Positions 51,133 through 61,652 of a stretch of DNA of 64,000 nt are shown here, piece by piece. Within the stretch, counting starts at the first letter, position 1, and every line of letters starts with the position of its first letter. Source of the stretch: Prorocentrum cordatum (taxonomy: Eukaryota > Sar > Dinophyceae > Prorocentrales > Prorocentraceae); the NCBI GenBank assembly GCA_963575745.1, contig CAUYUJ010022424.1, forward strand, positions 35,001 through 99,000. The letters are read 5' to 3'. The translations under genes were made by a program, and so were the position numbers. The notes beneath the pieces were generated by a model that searched no databases, was not told where the DNA came from, and was given only the letters and a program-made list of their open reading frames with translations.

Positions 51133-52230
51133 ATGGCTGGTGTAGCAGCGCGGCTTAACATGACAGGCCTCCACCCCTTGTGGCCTGCTGTCTCCATCCT
51201 ATGCTTTGGGGGCCTCTGGCCAGCCCCGATGGCGTCTCGTATCTTGTCAGCCGCAGTATACAATCCTCTACACGCATGCGGTGATCGCCTAACAGACTTG
51301 CAGCATGAATTTGCATCCTTTGATATCATTGGCCTGCCAGGCACACAGCTTCGGGAAGTGGACGCAGAACAATACCGTCTACAACAATTGGGGGAAAGGG
51401 TTGCAGTACATGCGGGATGGAGGGCTGGAGGGTTCTCTAATCGTGCTGCAGGGTGCTCTCTTCTCCTTCCTCGGCATTGGACCTCCAAACATATTAGACG
51501 GATTGATGCGCCTCCAGGGGCGCTCCAGGGGCGTGGACTGGCAGCTGAAATTTCTCGAGGGGGTTATCTCTACTACGCTATGGTGCTGCATTTCCCGCCG
51601 AAACCGTCCAGGGCCAACCTTGTGAAGAACTACCTCGCCTGCTGCACACGTTTGAAACAGTGGGCTGTGTCATGTCTTCGACGGCTTCCTGTTCGTGTGA
51701 ACCCCATCGTGATGGGAGACATAAACGACGGCATGGGGATCTCGAAGATCGCGGGGGAGTGGGTGGAGGTGGAGACTAGCAGTCTTGGTCGTGTTCGATC
51801 GCGGGGATATCATAGAGGAGGGGCGGGGGAGATGGTTCGGGAGCTCATGTCGGAGTTCGGCCTCTTCTCGCCTACCACAATCCGAAGTTTCTCACCAACG
51901 TTTTTCGGGTCCTCAGGAAGTTCCTCACAGATCGACCATGTGGCGGTGCCTTTGACGTGGGCTGATAGTATCATGTGTGCGAGTCCGATACACCGTCTGG
52001 GGCGAAGGCTTCAGGTGATCCGTTGTGCGGCTCTCAGGGACCACGTGCCGGTGCTCATCAAAGCTCGGGTCCCTCATGTTTCGGAAGCTCACCGTGGTGT
52101 GCCCATGGCATCACCTGACGGACGAGACATTATCCCAGTGCGACCCTACCTAGGAGTTGGAGCCTCTAGGAAAGCAACATTAGTAGGAGAGGTAAACGCC
52201 GTCCTCCGACGGGTAACACACATGTATATA
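51133..52230 (+). pseudogene. LINE 2 APE-type endonuclease
   Basis: From ATG 51133 the frame (open from 50698) contains FDIIGLPGTQLREVD, RIDAPPGALQGRGLAAEI, PIVMGDINDGMGI (GDxN motif), SSSQIDHVAVPL (S-x-IDH motif) and ALRDHVPVLIK (catalytic DH). These occur in the expected order of the endonuclease/exonuclease/phosphatase fold used by LINEs, and most catalytic positions look intact. The usual N-terminal Asn and Glu motifs are weak: GLPGTQL stands where Q-E-T-H-L is expected. The frame runs out in the (TATGC)n insertion. Confidence 0.65.
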
Positions 52231-52512
52231 TATATATATAGCATCAGCAATAGTGGATGCTGTGCTGCGCTGTGCTATGCTTTGCTATGCTATGCTATGC
52301 TATGCTATCCTATGCTGCGCAATGCTATGCAGGGCTAGGTTAGGCTATGCTATGCTATGCTATGCTAGGCTGCGCTATGCTATGCTGCGCTATGCTATGC
52401 TATGCTATGCTATGCTAAGCTAAGATAAGCTAAGCTAGGTTAAGCTAAGCTAAGCTAAGTTAAGCTAGGCTAAGCTAAGATGAGATAAGCAAAGCTAAGC
52501 TAAGGGGGCGCA
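52215..52512 (+). repeat. (TATGC)n / (TAAGC)n minisatellite
   Basis: Pentanucleotide units CTATG then CTAAG, preceded by a short (TA)n. It lies between the endonuclease and the RT linker of LINE 2, so it probably expanded or inserted after the element landed. Confidence 0.95.
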
Positions 52513-52779
52513 ACTGGGGGAACCGCGGGGCGGATGCCGGGGGAACCGCCCGGGGTGATGTCCACTGCCCGGCCCTTTAAGCCCATAGAGTAAGAACCCT
52601 TCTAGGCAGAGCCTAGGTAGGGAATAAAGTTGTGAAGTGTGATCGGGACCGTATTATGAAAGGTCCGAAGGGTGGGAGTCTGCGGGAAGGTTTTCTACGG
52701 GCTGTAGAGGCTCAGCTGGAACAAGACTGGCCCGAGATGGAGGCCACCAACCCCGACCCAGACACCATCTTCTAGAAGC

Positions 52780-53319
52780 TTGACGAGGTCTTGCGGGACC
52801 AGGGGGCCGTGCACTTTCAACGAGGCAACCCTCCAGGCTCTGAGAGATCCCAGCTGCCCAGCTGGCCTCCCAGCGTCTTGCACTTTGGTTCGTCGTCGTG
52901 AGTTGCGTGAACGCATGGGCTCAGGCATTGATGTTGTGACTTTTAAATCGTGCTGCTCAGAACTACAGGAGATAACGAAGCAGGCCAAAGCTCTTTTTCG
53001 TGCGGACCGTCGCCGCAAGCAAGAGCAATTGGTTGAGGAGATCTGGGCGGCCTGGAAGATCCGTGATTTCGCATCCGTGCACAGGCTCTCTCTCTCAGGC
53101 TCGCTGGGGGACGCTACGGAAAAGGACTCAGAGATTTCACTAGATCGGAAGGTTCACTGCCGACTGGAGCTGAGTGGCTTGAACATCTGTCCCTCTCCTT
53201 CCCCAGGGGGATATGAAGAAGAACGGCTTCAGCAGGCATGGGCTCGGGCCCTGATTGATGTCGAGACGCTGGAACGATATGGGAAGCGTGCCTCCAAACG
53301 ACGCAGTGGGCCAACATGA
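52780..53319 (+). pseudogene. LINE 2 linker between endonuclease and RT
   Basis: A 179-codon frame with FRADRRRKQEQLVEEIWAAW and FASVHRLSLSGSLG, the basic helical linker typically found between endonuclease and RT. It ends just before RT sequence in another frame. No catalytic residues are expected here. Confidence 0.5.
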
Positions 53320-53412
53320 GCCCTTCCACTTGAGCGATATTATATTGCGCTGCACCAACCAGAGGGTCGGGCTGATGATGAGGCTCGTCTTGGAGTCGGC
53401 GCTGATCGCAGT

Positions 53413-54425
53413 GTGATGGAGGGTACCTTCTTCAGGAAATGGCTACAGAAGGGTATGGCGATGGTTCGCTATTGGGGCGTGACCCCGACGTCGTGGAATT
53501 GCAGTCAATGCTTCACCATCCCGAAGACGGCAACACCAGGCCCCAAGGGCAAGAGAGTGGTGCACGGCCTCGACCCGCTCGGCAAGGGCTTCTTCGAGGG
53601 CATTATGAGAGTGGGCCCGAAGTTTCAGGACTCCGATTGTGATCATGGGTTTCTTCGATTTCGTCGGCGAGAGGATGCGGTCATCAGCAACATGTGTATG
53701 TCTTGGCGTCTGTCGGCTGCAGGAATCTCTATGGTGCGACTCACTAAAAAATCTTACCAATGCTTTCGCGTCGTCGACCTGGTCCAGTCTTGATGTGGCA
53801 TGTCGCACCTTGGCACAGCCGCAGGACGTGCAGATGTGCAAACAGCGATATCGACGTGCAGGGTGTGTCTTCCCAGCTGCCGATGGGCATCTCTTCCGTA
53901 GGCCGGGCTGCGGCTCGCTCCAGGGGGAGCCCTTCGTTGTCCGATCCTTCGTGCGAGTGTTCAAGCCCCCGATCGCAAGGTGGATCGACAAGTGCGCCGA
54001 GATCGATCCGAGGGGGCGAGGAGCTCTGGGGGGCTGGACTTCCTGAGGCCATCCTGACGGGCTCTCCGAGGGTGTACCTGGGCCTCCAGAAGTTCGCCGA
54101 CGACCTTCTGGAAAAAATGATCGTCGGACCTCCCTTCAACCTCGAGGCTTTCCAGCATCTCCTGTCTGAAAACGGTTGGCTCCTGGACTTGGAACTTGGG
54201 GATATCGGGCTCCGCCGCAATAAGAGCAAGCAGGAAGCTGTTCCCAGGGTGCCCCCTAGCTCTCGGCGTCGTGCGGCTGCTGTGGTACGTGCCCAAGAGA
54301 CGAAAGTTTCGGACGAGGTGCGGTACCTGGGGCCCTTCCTGAACCCGACCCAGTCCTTTAGCACCGAGCTGAATAAGCGCATACGTGCGATGAAGGTATC
54401 CTTCTTCAGGTTTGGGCAATTTTAA
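53413..54425 (+). pseudogene. LINE 2 reverse transcriptase
   Basis: The first frame (53413-53793) has TPTSWNCSQCFTIPKTATPG and GKRVVHGLDPLGKGFFEG, the early RT blocks. The next frame (to 54425) has LQKFADDLLEKMI with the catalytic FADD at 54093-54104, KSKQEAVPRV and VRYLGPFLNPTQSFSTELNK. The active-site Asp pair is preserved, but the frame shift between blocks disables the copy. Confidence 0.65.
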
Positions 54426-54467
54426 TTCCAGAAGGGGGTCCCGTTCCGATGGAAGCGCTACGTCTTC

Positions 54468-55420
54468 TTGTGCCACGTCGTGAATACGGCGCTCTCGGGG
54501 GTTGAGGATTTCGTTCCCAAGTCGACGCAGGTCCACACGCTCGAGCTCGCGATCGGCGGTCTTGCTAGAAAAGCGATGCGAGGCGAAGCGAGTTGGGAGG
54601 AGGATGGGCGAAGTGCTGTCATGACCTGGTGGCGTCTTCCCCCTCTTATCAGTGAGCTGCGAGTCCGTCGGCTACGTTGGCTGCAGGCTTGCATTCGCAG
54701 GCCGGGTGCCCACAAGCAGATGTTGGCCTCTGTCTTCGGGTCCGTCTCCTTCGAAACCCACGACATGTTCACCGAAAACGGCTCCCTTCATCCCGATGCG
54801 AATCCCTGGGCGAAACAACTTCAGGAAGACCTGGAGGAGTTTGTGGTTTGGAGCGAGGAGGCGGCCTCTTGTTGGGCTCGTGCTGGAGGTTGCATCTTGG
54901 GGCTTTTCGACTTCGAGGTTTCCCAGGACTTCGTGAGGGTGGACGTCGGGATCTTGAGGAGTAGGCACTTCGACGTGGAGGTGGTCCCCCCTGGGCTCGA
55001 CATCGTGGACCCCGAGGCTCTCGAGGAGGGCGCCCTCAGCATCTTCCTGGATCATGTGTGCCCCTGGAACTCCGAGGACGGCCCCTGTGGGGCGGCGTTT
55101 TCGACGCGCAGGGGCCTGGTGAATCATCTGCGACTCGTTCATCATGTGTCTAAATTGTCGCAGGTGTTGAAAGTTACCAACCAGTGCGTGTCGTGCCATG
55201 AAGCCTTCTGGGATAGGGAGTCGGCCCAAAAGCACCTTCATGGCGCTCTGCTTCATGGGCGTTGTCTTTCACAGAAGGCCTACACGCTGCGCCCCCTCAT
55301 TGTGCCCTCGACCGTGGTCTGTGGCGTTTGCGGTTCAAGTTCACCTTCGCTGAGTTCGTATTCGGACCACGCGTGCACCCACCTTCCGTTCCGACCGCGT
55401 ACCCAACAGGTCAGACATGC
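54468..55420 (+). pseudogene. LINE 2 C-terminal region with zinc fingers
   Basis: After SELRVRRLRWLQACIRRPGA (thumb-like helix) comes an acidic region, then CGAAFSTRRGLVNHLRLVHH (C2H2-like), NQCVSCHEAFWDRESAQKHL followed by LLHGRC, and VVCGVCGSSSPSLSSYSDHA. Two or three Cys/His modules near the C-terminus suggest a nucleic-acid-binding tail in place of an RNase H domain. The frame stays open beyond the element to 56279, but the sense appears to change near 55420. Confidence 0.6.
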
Positions 55421-56279
55421 CCGCGACGGTGGAGATCGACGCGGACCTGTTCGGCGAGGACCGCCCCGCGTGGGCCATGGCGATGTGCGGCGTTCGGAGG
55501 CCTCGCGAGGGAGACGCACCAGAGGAGCCGAGGTCCCAGCGGGCTCGCGGGTCCGAGAGCGGCGGCGGCGGTCGAGGCAAGCAGCAGGTCCACGCGAAAA
55601 TGCAGGTCCACGCAGGTCCAAGCAGCAGGTCCACGGTCGAGGCAAGCAGCAGGTCCACACTAGCCAATTCACGCGCAAATGCTGTCCACGCCGCCAGCCT
55701 CATGGAGACGTATCTGGTGCCAGACACTCATTGGCTAGCAAAAGCAGGGATTGCTGCAAACAGGTTCTACAGCAACAGCGCCGCCAACCTGAAGGAGAAA
55801 AAGAAAGAGGACGAGAGCACGGACCTAGGCAGCCTCGGCCCTCCCTTCATCACCATCTTCTTTCTCGTGATGAGCGCGGCGAAGAAGGCAGCATCGGGCC
55901 CAGGAGTCGAAGCGATGAAGGTCTTCTGGGAGCAGCACCTGCACGAGAAGGCTCGGTACAGCAGCCACGCGGGGACCACTCGAAGCGCATGAAGGACAAG
56001 GTCAAACTAGTCTTCCACCTGAACGCCTCGCACGGGGGAGCCATCATGTTGCGCCAAATTCTGGACCAGATTATCACGGAAGCCATGGCCGAGAAGATGG
56101 TGGGCACAGCTCTGAAAGGCCCGCTCGAGAGACAGATCGAAGCACTGTTGAACAAGCGCAGGTACGACCTGGGCCACGATGGAGGAGAGTACGAATTCGG
56201 ATTGATGATGATGACTCGCCTCAGATGTTGCAACGGGAAGGCCAATCATTCGACGGAGCCGTTCATTCTTCGGGGGTGA
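55417..56279 (+). CDS. Hypothetical protein, probably broken into two frames
   Basis: Frame 1 (55417-55992) starts MPATVEIDADLFGEDRPAWA. It passes through an AGGTCCACG-rich tract (55575-55665, Gln/Val/His or Ser-rich) and continues GSLGPPFITIFFLVMSAAKK and VEAMKVFWEQHLHEKARYSS. The sense seems to continue in the neighbouring frame (55989-56279) with KDKVKLVFHLNASHGGAIML and GPLERQIEALLNKRRYDLGH. It looks like one protein of about 280 residues with a frame change near 55985. I do not recognise the family; it might be the first ORF of another retroelement. Confidence 0.4.
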
Positions 56280-57020
56280 AGTCTGAGACAGTGGATCATG
56301 AATGCAGTGTTATTTCAATTTCTGAGAGAATTCGGGGGTCGAGTCAGGACAGATCATCGTCGAGCTGTATAACTGATGCATTGGTGAAAGATGAGAGCAG
56401 GATTCAGTTTGAAGAGTGGACTGGGAAGATCCGGGCTCAGAGAAACACTGAGAGGGCCGGGTCCCTCCCCCCTTTCTGCTCCTCCCCCTCCTCCTCGTCC
56501 GCAGGTCTCCGCCCGTGCGAAGCCGCAGGCGCCTGGGCTCTACCTCCCCCCCGCTCTGGCCACCAGTGTTCGGCTGGCGCAACTGGTCAAGCGCGGCGTC
56601 GTCAAGGACGTCCGTGCCACGGGGAAGGACGGGTGGGTGGGTAGGTCGTCCGTCGTCGGGCAGGGGGAGGATGAGGATTGTAGGATGGCGGCCGCCGATG
56701 CTGACAGAGCTGAGGGACGGACAGCGGCTTCGAAGGTGGAGTCGGTCCGCCCACGACCGAAAGCTCGGGGGGTCAAGAATTCGAGACAGCGAGTGTAGTG
56801 AGTGGCTGGTGCCCGCAGGCAGCCCCTGCATGGACATCCGCGCGATAGGGGCCCGCCTTCGGGACCAGCGGGGGTGACTCCTCCCAGCAGGGCACCCCCC
56901 AGAGTGTCTTTGGATTTGCTTGGGAGCTCTGCCCCACGTAGGTACCATTTCCGCCTTTAAGGTAACCCCAATGTTTGCCTCCGTCTCTCTGACTTGATTG
57001 GTACCCTGCGTTTCTTGGTC
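56280..57020. other. Unassigned sequence
   Basis: No recognisable gene. Open frames on both strands are short or motif-free. Confidence 0.3.
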
Positions 57021-57023
57021 TTG

Positions 57024-58430
57024 GTCTTGGTCCTCCTCCTCCCTCCTCCTCCTCCTCCTCCTCCTCCTCCCCCTTCTTCTCCTGGGAGGGATCGTGTGGG
57101 AGGCGGCCCTGGGCCGCCCTCGGCGGCCCTGTGCAGCCTTGGGCGGCCCTCGGCAGCCCTCGGCACCCCGCGGCGGCCCGCGGCGGCCCACGGCGGCCCC
57201 TGGCCGCCCTCGGTGGCCACAGGCGGCATTCGGTGGCATTCGGGCGCGAAGAGGGCCCCTCGTCGTCGTCGTCGTCGTCCTCGTCGTCGTCGTCCTCCTC
57301 CTCCTCCTCCGTCCTCCGTCCTCCCTCCTCCCTCCCTCCTCCTCCTCCTCCTCCTCCTCCTCCTCCTCCCTCCTCCTCCTCCTCCTCCTCCTCCTCCTCC
57401 TCCTCCTCCTCCTCCTCCTCCTCCTCCTCCTCTTCGTATTATTATTACTATTATTATTGTTATTATTATTATTAGTATTAGTAGTATTATTATTATTAGT
57501 AGTATTATTATTATTACTATTATTACCATTATTATTACTATTATTATTAGTATTATTATTAGTATTATTATTAGTAGTAGTATTAGTATTATTATTATTA
57601 TTAGTATTACTATTAATATTATTATTAGTAGTATCATTATTATTAGTCTTATTATTACTATTATTATTATTGTTATTCTTGTTATTAGTATTAGTAGTAG
57701 TAGTAGTATTAGTATACGTATTATCATTCTTATGCTTATTATCAGTATTCGTATTAATAGTCTCATGTTACTGTAATTGTTATTATTAATATTATTATTA
57801 GTGTTAATATTATTATTAGTAGTACTATTATTATTAATAATATTATTAGTGTTAGTATTATGATTGTTCGTATTCTTATTCTTGTTATTATTACTAAGAT
57901 TAATAATAATGTCAGTATCAATACTACTACTATCAGTATTATTAGTATGAGTGTTGGTATTACTAGTTTTGTTACTATTATTAGTATTAGTATTAGTAGT
58001 AGTACTACTACTACTACTAATTAGTATTACTAGTAGTACGAATACGATTAGTAGTATTAGTGGTATCAGTAGTAGTAGTAGCAGTAGTAGTAGTAGTGGT
58101 AGTTGTAGTAGTAGGAGTAGTAGTAGTAGTATTATTAATATTAATATTAGTATTATCATTATTAGTATGAAGATGGTTCTTTTCATTCGTATTACTAGTA
58201 ATATTATTATGGTTTTGCTTATGCTTATGTTTCTGCTTATGCTTCTGCTTATGCGTCTGCTTATTATTCTTATTAGTATTCTTCTTCCTCCTCCTCCTCC
58301 TCCTCCTCCGCCTCGTCCTCCTCCTCCCCCTCCTCCTCCTCCTCCGCCGCCGCCGCCGCCGCCTCCGCCTCCGCCTCCGCCTCCGCCTCCTCCTCCTCCT
58401 CCTCCTCCTCCTGCTCCTCCTCATCTCCTT
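57024..58430 (+). repeat. Microsatellite complex: (CTC)n, (ATT/AGT)n, (CTC/CGC)n
   Basis: CTC runs at about 57030-57075 and 57295-57435. Between them, 57090-57240 has imperfect CGGCCCTCGG-type units. From 57435 to about 58275 is a long ATT/AGT/ATC trinucleotide array, followed by CTC/CCGC repeats to 58430. Open frames give homopolymers only. Confidence 0.95.
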
Positions 58431-58499
58431 TTCCATATAAATAACTCCTCCCTGCCGCACCCCGAAACCAGTCGAAAGGGCGGGCCAGGCGTCTCGCCT

Positions 58500-59120
58500 G
58501 AGACATCCCCACCATGTATGACCCTGAAGCTTAAGCATTGGCGAAAGCTTCACGGATGGAAGGCGGGTCGTTTTCAAAATGTGGCTCTCGCCTCAGCGCC
58601 GAGCACATTCGTCTTGGGCTTTGCCAGAGATCCACGGATTGAGGGCGGGTCGTCTTAAAAATGTGGCTCTCGCCTCAGCCCCGAGCTCTCTTAAAAAATT
58701 GCCAGACTTTCACGGATTGAGTGACTCTCGCTTTATGCCCGCACACATTCATTTTAACCAGTTGCCAAAGCTTCACGGATTCAGGGCGGGCCGCTTCCGA
58801 AATGTGGCCGCGCACATTCGTTTTAAAGTTGCACGAAGTTCACGGGGTGCACTGGAAGGACTCAAGATTGTGAGGATGCAACAATTACGTTGATTCGCGG
58901 AGCTGAAGTCCCAAGAACGGCGTTCTGACACGATTCGGGATCGTCAAGACGCATTCGTGAAGTTGATCCGTGGCGTTGAAGTCCCGAGAGTGATGTTTGA
59001 GCACGCTTCAGGGTCTTCAAATAGTTGTCTCCCAACGAGGCAGTTCCATCAGTGGCCATGAACCCTTGTGTGGGCCTATGAAGAGGGAGCCTGGAGGGAG
59101 GGTTTAATACAACATCGTTG
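58500..59120 (-). repeat. 82-bp tandem family, inverted copy
   Basis: Reverse complement of the module at 4071-5565. The tandem part has TTCACGGATTGAGGGCGGGT and AATGTGGCTCTCGCCTCAGC units at about 58550-58830. The flank has CTTCAGGGTCTTCAAATAGT, and the leader is reversed at 59100-59120 (CAACATCGTTGATAGGGCC). As at 4 kb, the module ends beside a triplet microsatellite. Confidence 0.7.
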
Positions 59121-59149
59121 ATAGGGCCTTGGGTTTACCCTGATCAGCA

Positions 59150-59566
59150 TCCTCCTCATCCTGATCCTCGTCCTCCTCCTCCTCCTCCTCCTCCTCCTCC
59201 TCCTCCTCCTCCTATCATCCTCATCATCATCAGCAACATCAGCATCAGCATCATCGTCATCATCCCCACCATCATCACCATCATCATCACCACCACCACC
59301 ATCATCACCACCACCAATACCACCACCATCACCACCACCACCACCATCATCGTCATCATCATCCTCGTTATCATCCTCATCAGCATCACCAACGCCATCA
59401 TTATCGGCAGAATCACAATCAGCAGCATCATCAGCAGCAGCGTCGTTGTCGTTGTCGTCGTCATCGTCATCATCATCGTCAGCATCATCATCATATTCAA
59501 CATCATCACCACCACCTCCATCACCACCACCATCATCATCATCATCATCATCATCACAATCATCAT

Positions 59567-59607
<41 letters not shown>

Positions 59608-59700
59608 TCATCATCCTCATCATCATCACCCTCCTCCTCCTCCTCCTCATCATCATCATCACCATCATCATCAGCAGCAGCATCATCATCACCAGGGCCC
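59150..59700 (+). repeat. (CTC)n and (CAT/CAC/CAG)n microsatellites
   Basis: CTC at about 59170-59212, then CAT/CAC/CAG mixtures to 59700. No coding function. Confidence 0.95.
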
Positions 59701-61065
59701 GAAGAAGCCCTGGGAGGCCCCTCGAGAAGCCCAGAAGGGCTTCAAGAGAGGGCTGGTAGTCGAGGGGGAGAAATAGGCTCGGCTCGCTGGTGGGTACCCC
59801 GCGCTGGCGCCAGCAACTCGCTCACTCGAACGCCCAGACATTTCTTTGGCAACTGTAAATTGGGGACGGGGGATCTCCAAGTGGGGGGATGATTGCCCCG
59901 TTGGATCAGCGGGAGGGAGAGGAGGTGATTTTCGCGCTGTCGGAAGGGGGCAAGGGAGGAGATGGCACAGTTTTGAAGTTCAATGCTCTGGGCCATAGCG
60001 CAAGCATTCCCCGATGTGGGCTTGGGAATCATGGGGCGGTCGTGGGCGGGAGAAGATGAGATATCGATTCCCCAATCAGTGCTTGCCGTGGAGGGGTCCC
60101 CGCAGAGATGGACAGAATATGCGAAAATGTCAAGCCAATATCGGTACGCGGCCAGGTTCCAAGGTTTTCAAGCTTCGGACCCTCCAAGACGACATTCCAC
60201 GGCCCCGTTAGAGGCCCAAGAGGCTCGTAGGCCTGGGCCTAGGCCCACGATGACGTCAAGCTCTGGCTCTGCGTTGCCGGACCAGCCTCCACGCTTGAGT
60301 TGCGAAATGCATGGCTTTAGGAAAAAACAAACAAAAATCAAAAAAATACACCAAAATAGCAACAACAACAAAAAACGTCAACAAAACGTCCCCAGCCTAT
60401 TGTTATACTATTTTCGAACGTTCCTCTCGCATTGTGACATGTGGGATGGTGGAGCCTGGTCGGTGGGCGTCAGTGGATCGTGGTCGCTGCTGGCCTTGCA
60501 CAGTATCCTTGCCGAGTGCGCCTTTTATCCATTGCCGAGTTACGAAGACGGTGAGCCTTCTCCGCCGAGGTTCGATCGAGCTGGTAGTGTTGCGGCCTTG
60601 GCATCTGCATCCAGACGTCACCACGTGCAGATTTGCTGATGTCGCGTCATCTGGTAACGCCTGCTGTCAGGACGCTCTTGCGCTCGCGCACCACGCGCGG
60701 GATGGTGGAGCCGCAGCCCTCGTGGCATTTCTCGCGGTCCCGGCAGGTCCTGTTAGCGCTGCCGCGTGGGATGTGGTGCGCGTCGTGGAATCTGGCCAAC
60801 TGTTCTCGATGGCACCGATGAACCTACAGGGGGATTCGGGGCGAAAAATGAAAAACTGTCCAGACATAAACATATTGATGTATGTATAGGTATATATATG
60901 TATATACCTATATATACATTGGAAAATGTGTGTATATATATATATTCCAAAAAAAATCCTGTGGTGTTGGGTCCTCGTTTTGAAGAGTTTTCTCCTCCTC
61001 CTCCTCCTCTTCCTTTTCCTTCTCCTCCCCTTCCTCCCTCCTCCTTCCTCTTCCCCCTCCTCCCA
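59701..61065. other. Unassigned sequence with a short AT repeat
   Basis: 59701-60880 has no supported gene. A plus-strand stretch near 60660-60810 (LALAHHARDGGAAALVAFLA) looks protein-like but is short and has no family motif. A weak copy of the 11404 repeat is at about 60825, and (AT)n with TATATA units lies at about 60885-60950. Confidence 0.3.
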
Positions 61066-61300
61066 GCGTTTCACCCATCGAAGGTCCCAGTGCTACCGTC
61101 CGCATGCGTCCCGCACACCCAGCACAGCGTGTCGTGGCCCTCCTCCCCCTCCCCCCTGCGTTTCACCCACCCAGAACAGCGTTTCGTGGCCCTTATAAGG
61201 AGCTCCACCGAAGGCCCCAGTGCCACCGTCCGCATGTGTCCCGCACACGCAGTCAGCGCTTCGTGGCCCCATAGGGAACCTCACCGAAGTCCGAGAGCCC
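61066..61300 (-). repeat. 90-bp family, inverted fragment
   Basis: Reverse complement of the units at 6990-8160: GCGTTTCACCCATCGAAGGT, AGGAGCTCCACCGAAGGCCC and TTCGTGGCCCCATAGGGAAC. About two to three units. Confidence 0.65.
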
Positions 61301-61652
61301 AAAATGGGCGGCGGCATCTGCGGGAGGTCTCTGATCTCATAACCGAAACCTTTTTTCTCGAGCCTCGCGAGGTGCTGCGGAGCGCAGCAAATTACATCCT
61401 TCTGAAACATTATCAGGCTAGGAGGCGATATGACACGCACTCCTCCTCGGCAGATGTCGCAAACCGACCACTGGCGGAAACACGAAATCGCGCTCCAGCC
61501 CACATGGTAATACATCTCGATTCTCAATCTGCTGCGGGCTATGGTCGGCGCCCCGACGTCTGGACCTAACTGGTCGGACTCAGCAAATAGAAACTCCGTT
61601 CTCTTCACGGCTTCGAACTGCACGTTTCTCGGCAACCCTCTGCACGTGGGAA
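61301..61652. other. Unassigned sequence downstream of the copia pol
   Basis: Holds a 187-codon minus-strand frame without recognised motif. It may include the 3' part of the copia element (LTR not identified). Confidence 0.3.

Larger units (their letters stand above)
51133..55420 (+). mobile_element. Second non-LTR (LINE-type) retrotransposon
   Basis: Plus-strand order: APE-type endonuclease (51.13-52.1 kb), a (TATGC)n insertion (52.2-52.5 kb), linker (52.78-53.32 kb), RT (53.4-54.4 kb), and a C-terminal region with zinc fingers (54.47-55.4 kb). The frame changes several times and stops intervene, so it is not active as it stands. The 5' limit is unclear; the copy may be truncated at the (CTC)n run. 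It lacks an obvious RNase H, unlike the element at 18.5-25.1 kb, so it belongs to a different lineage. Confidence 0.7.
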
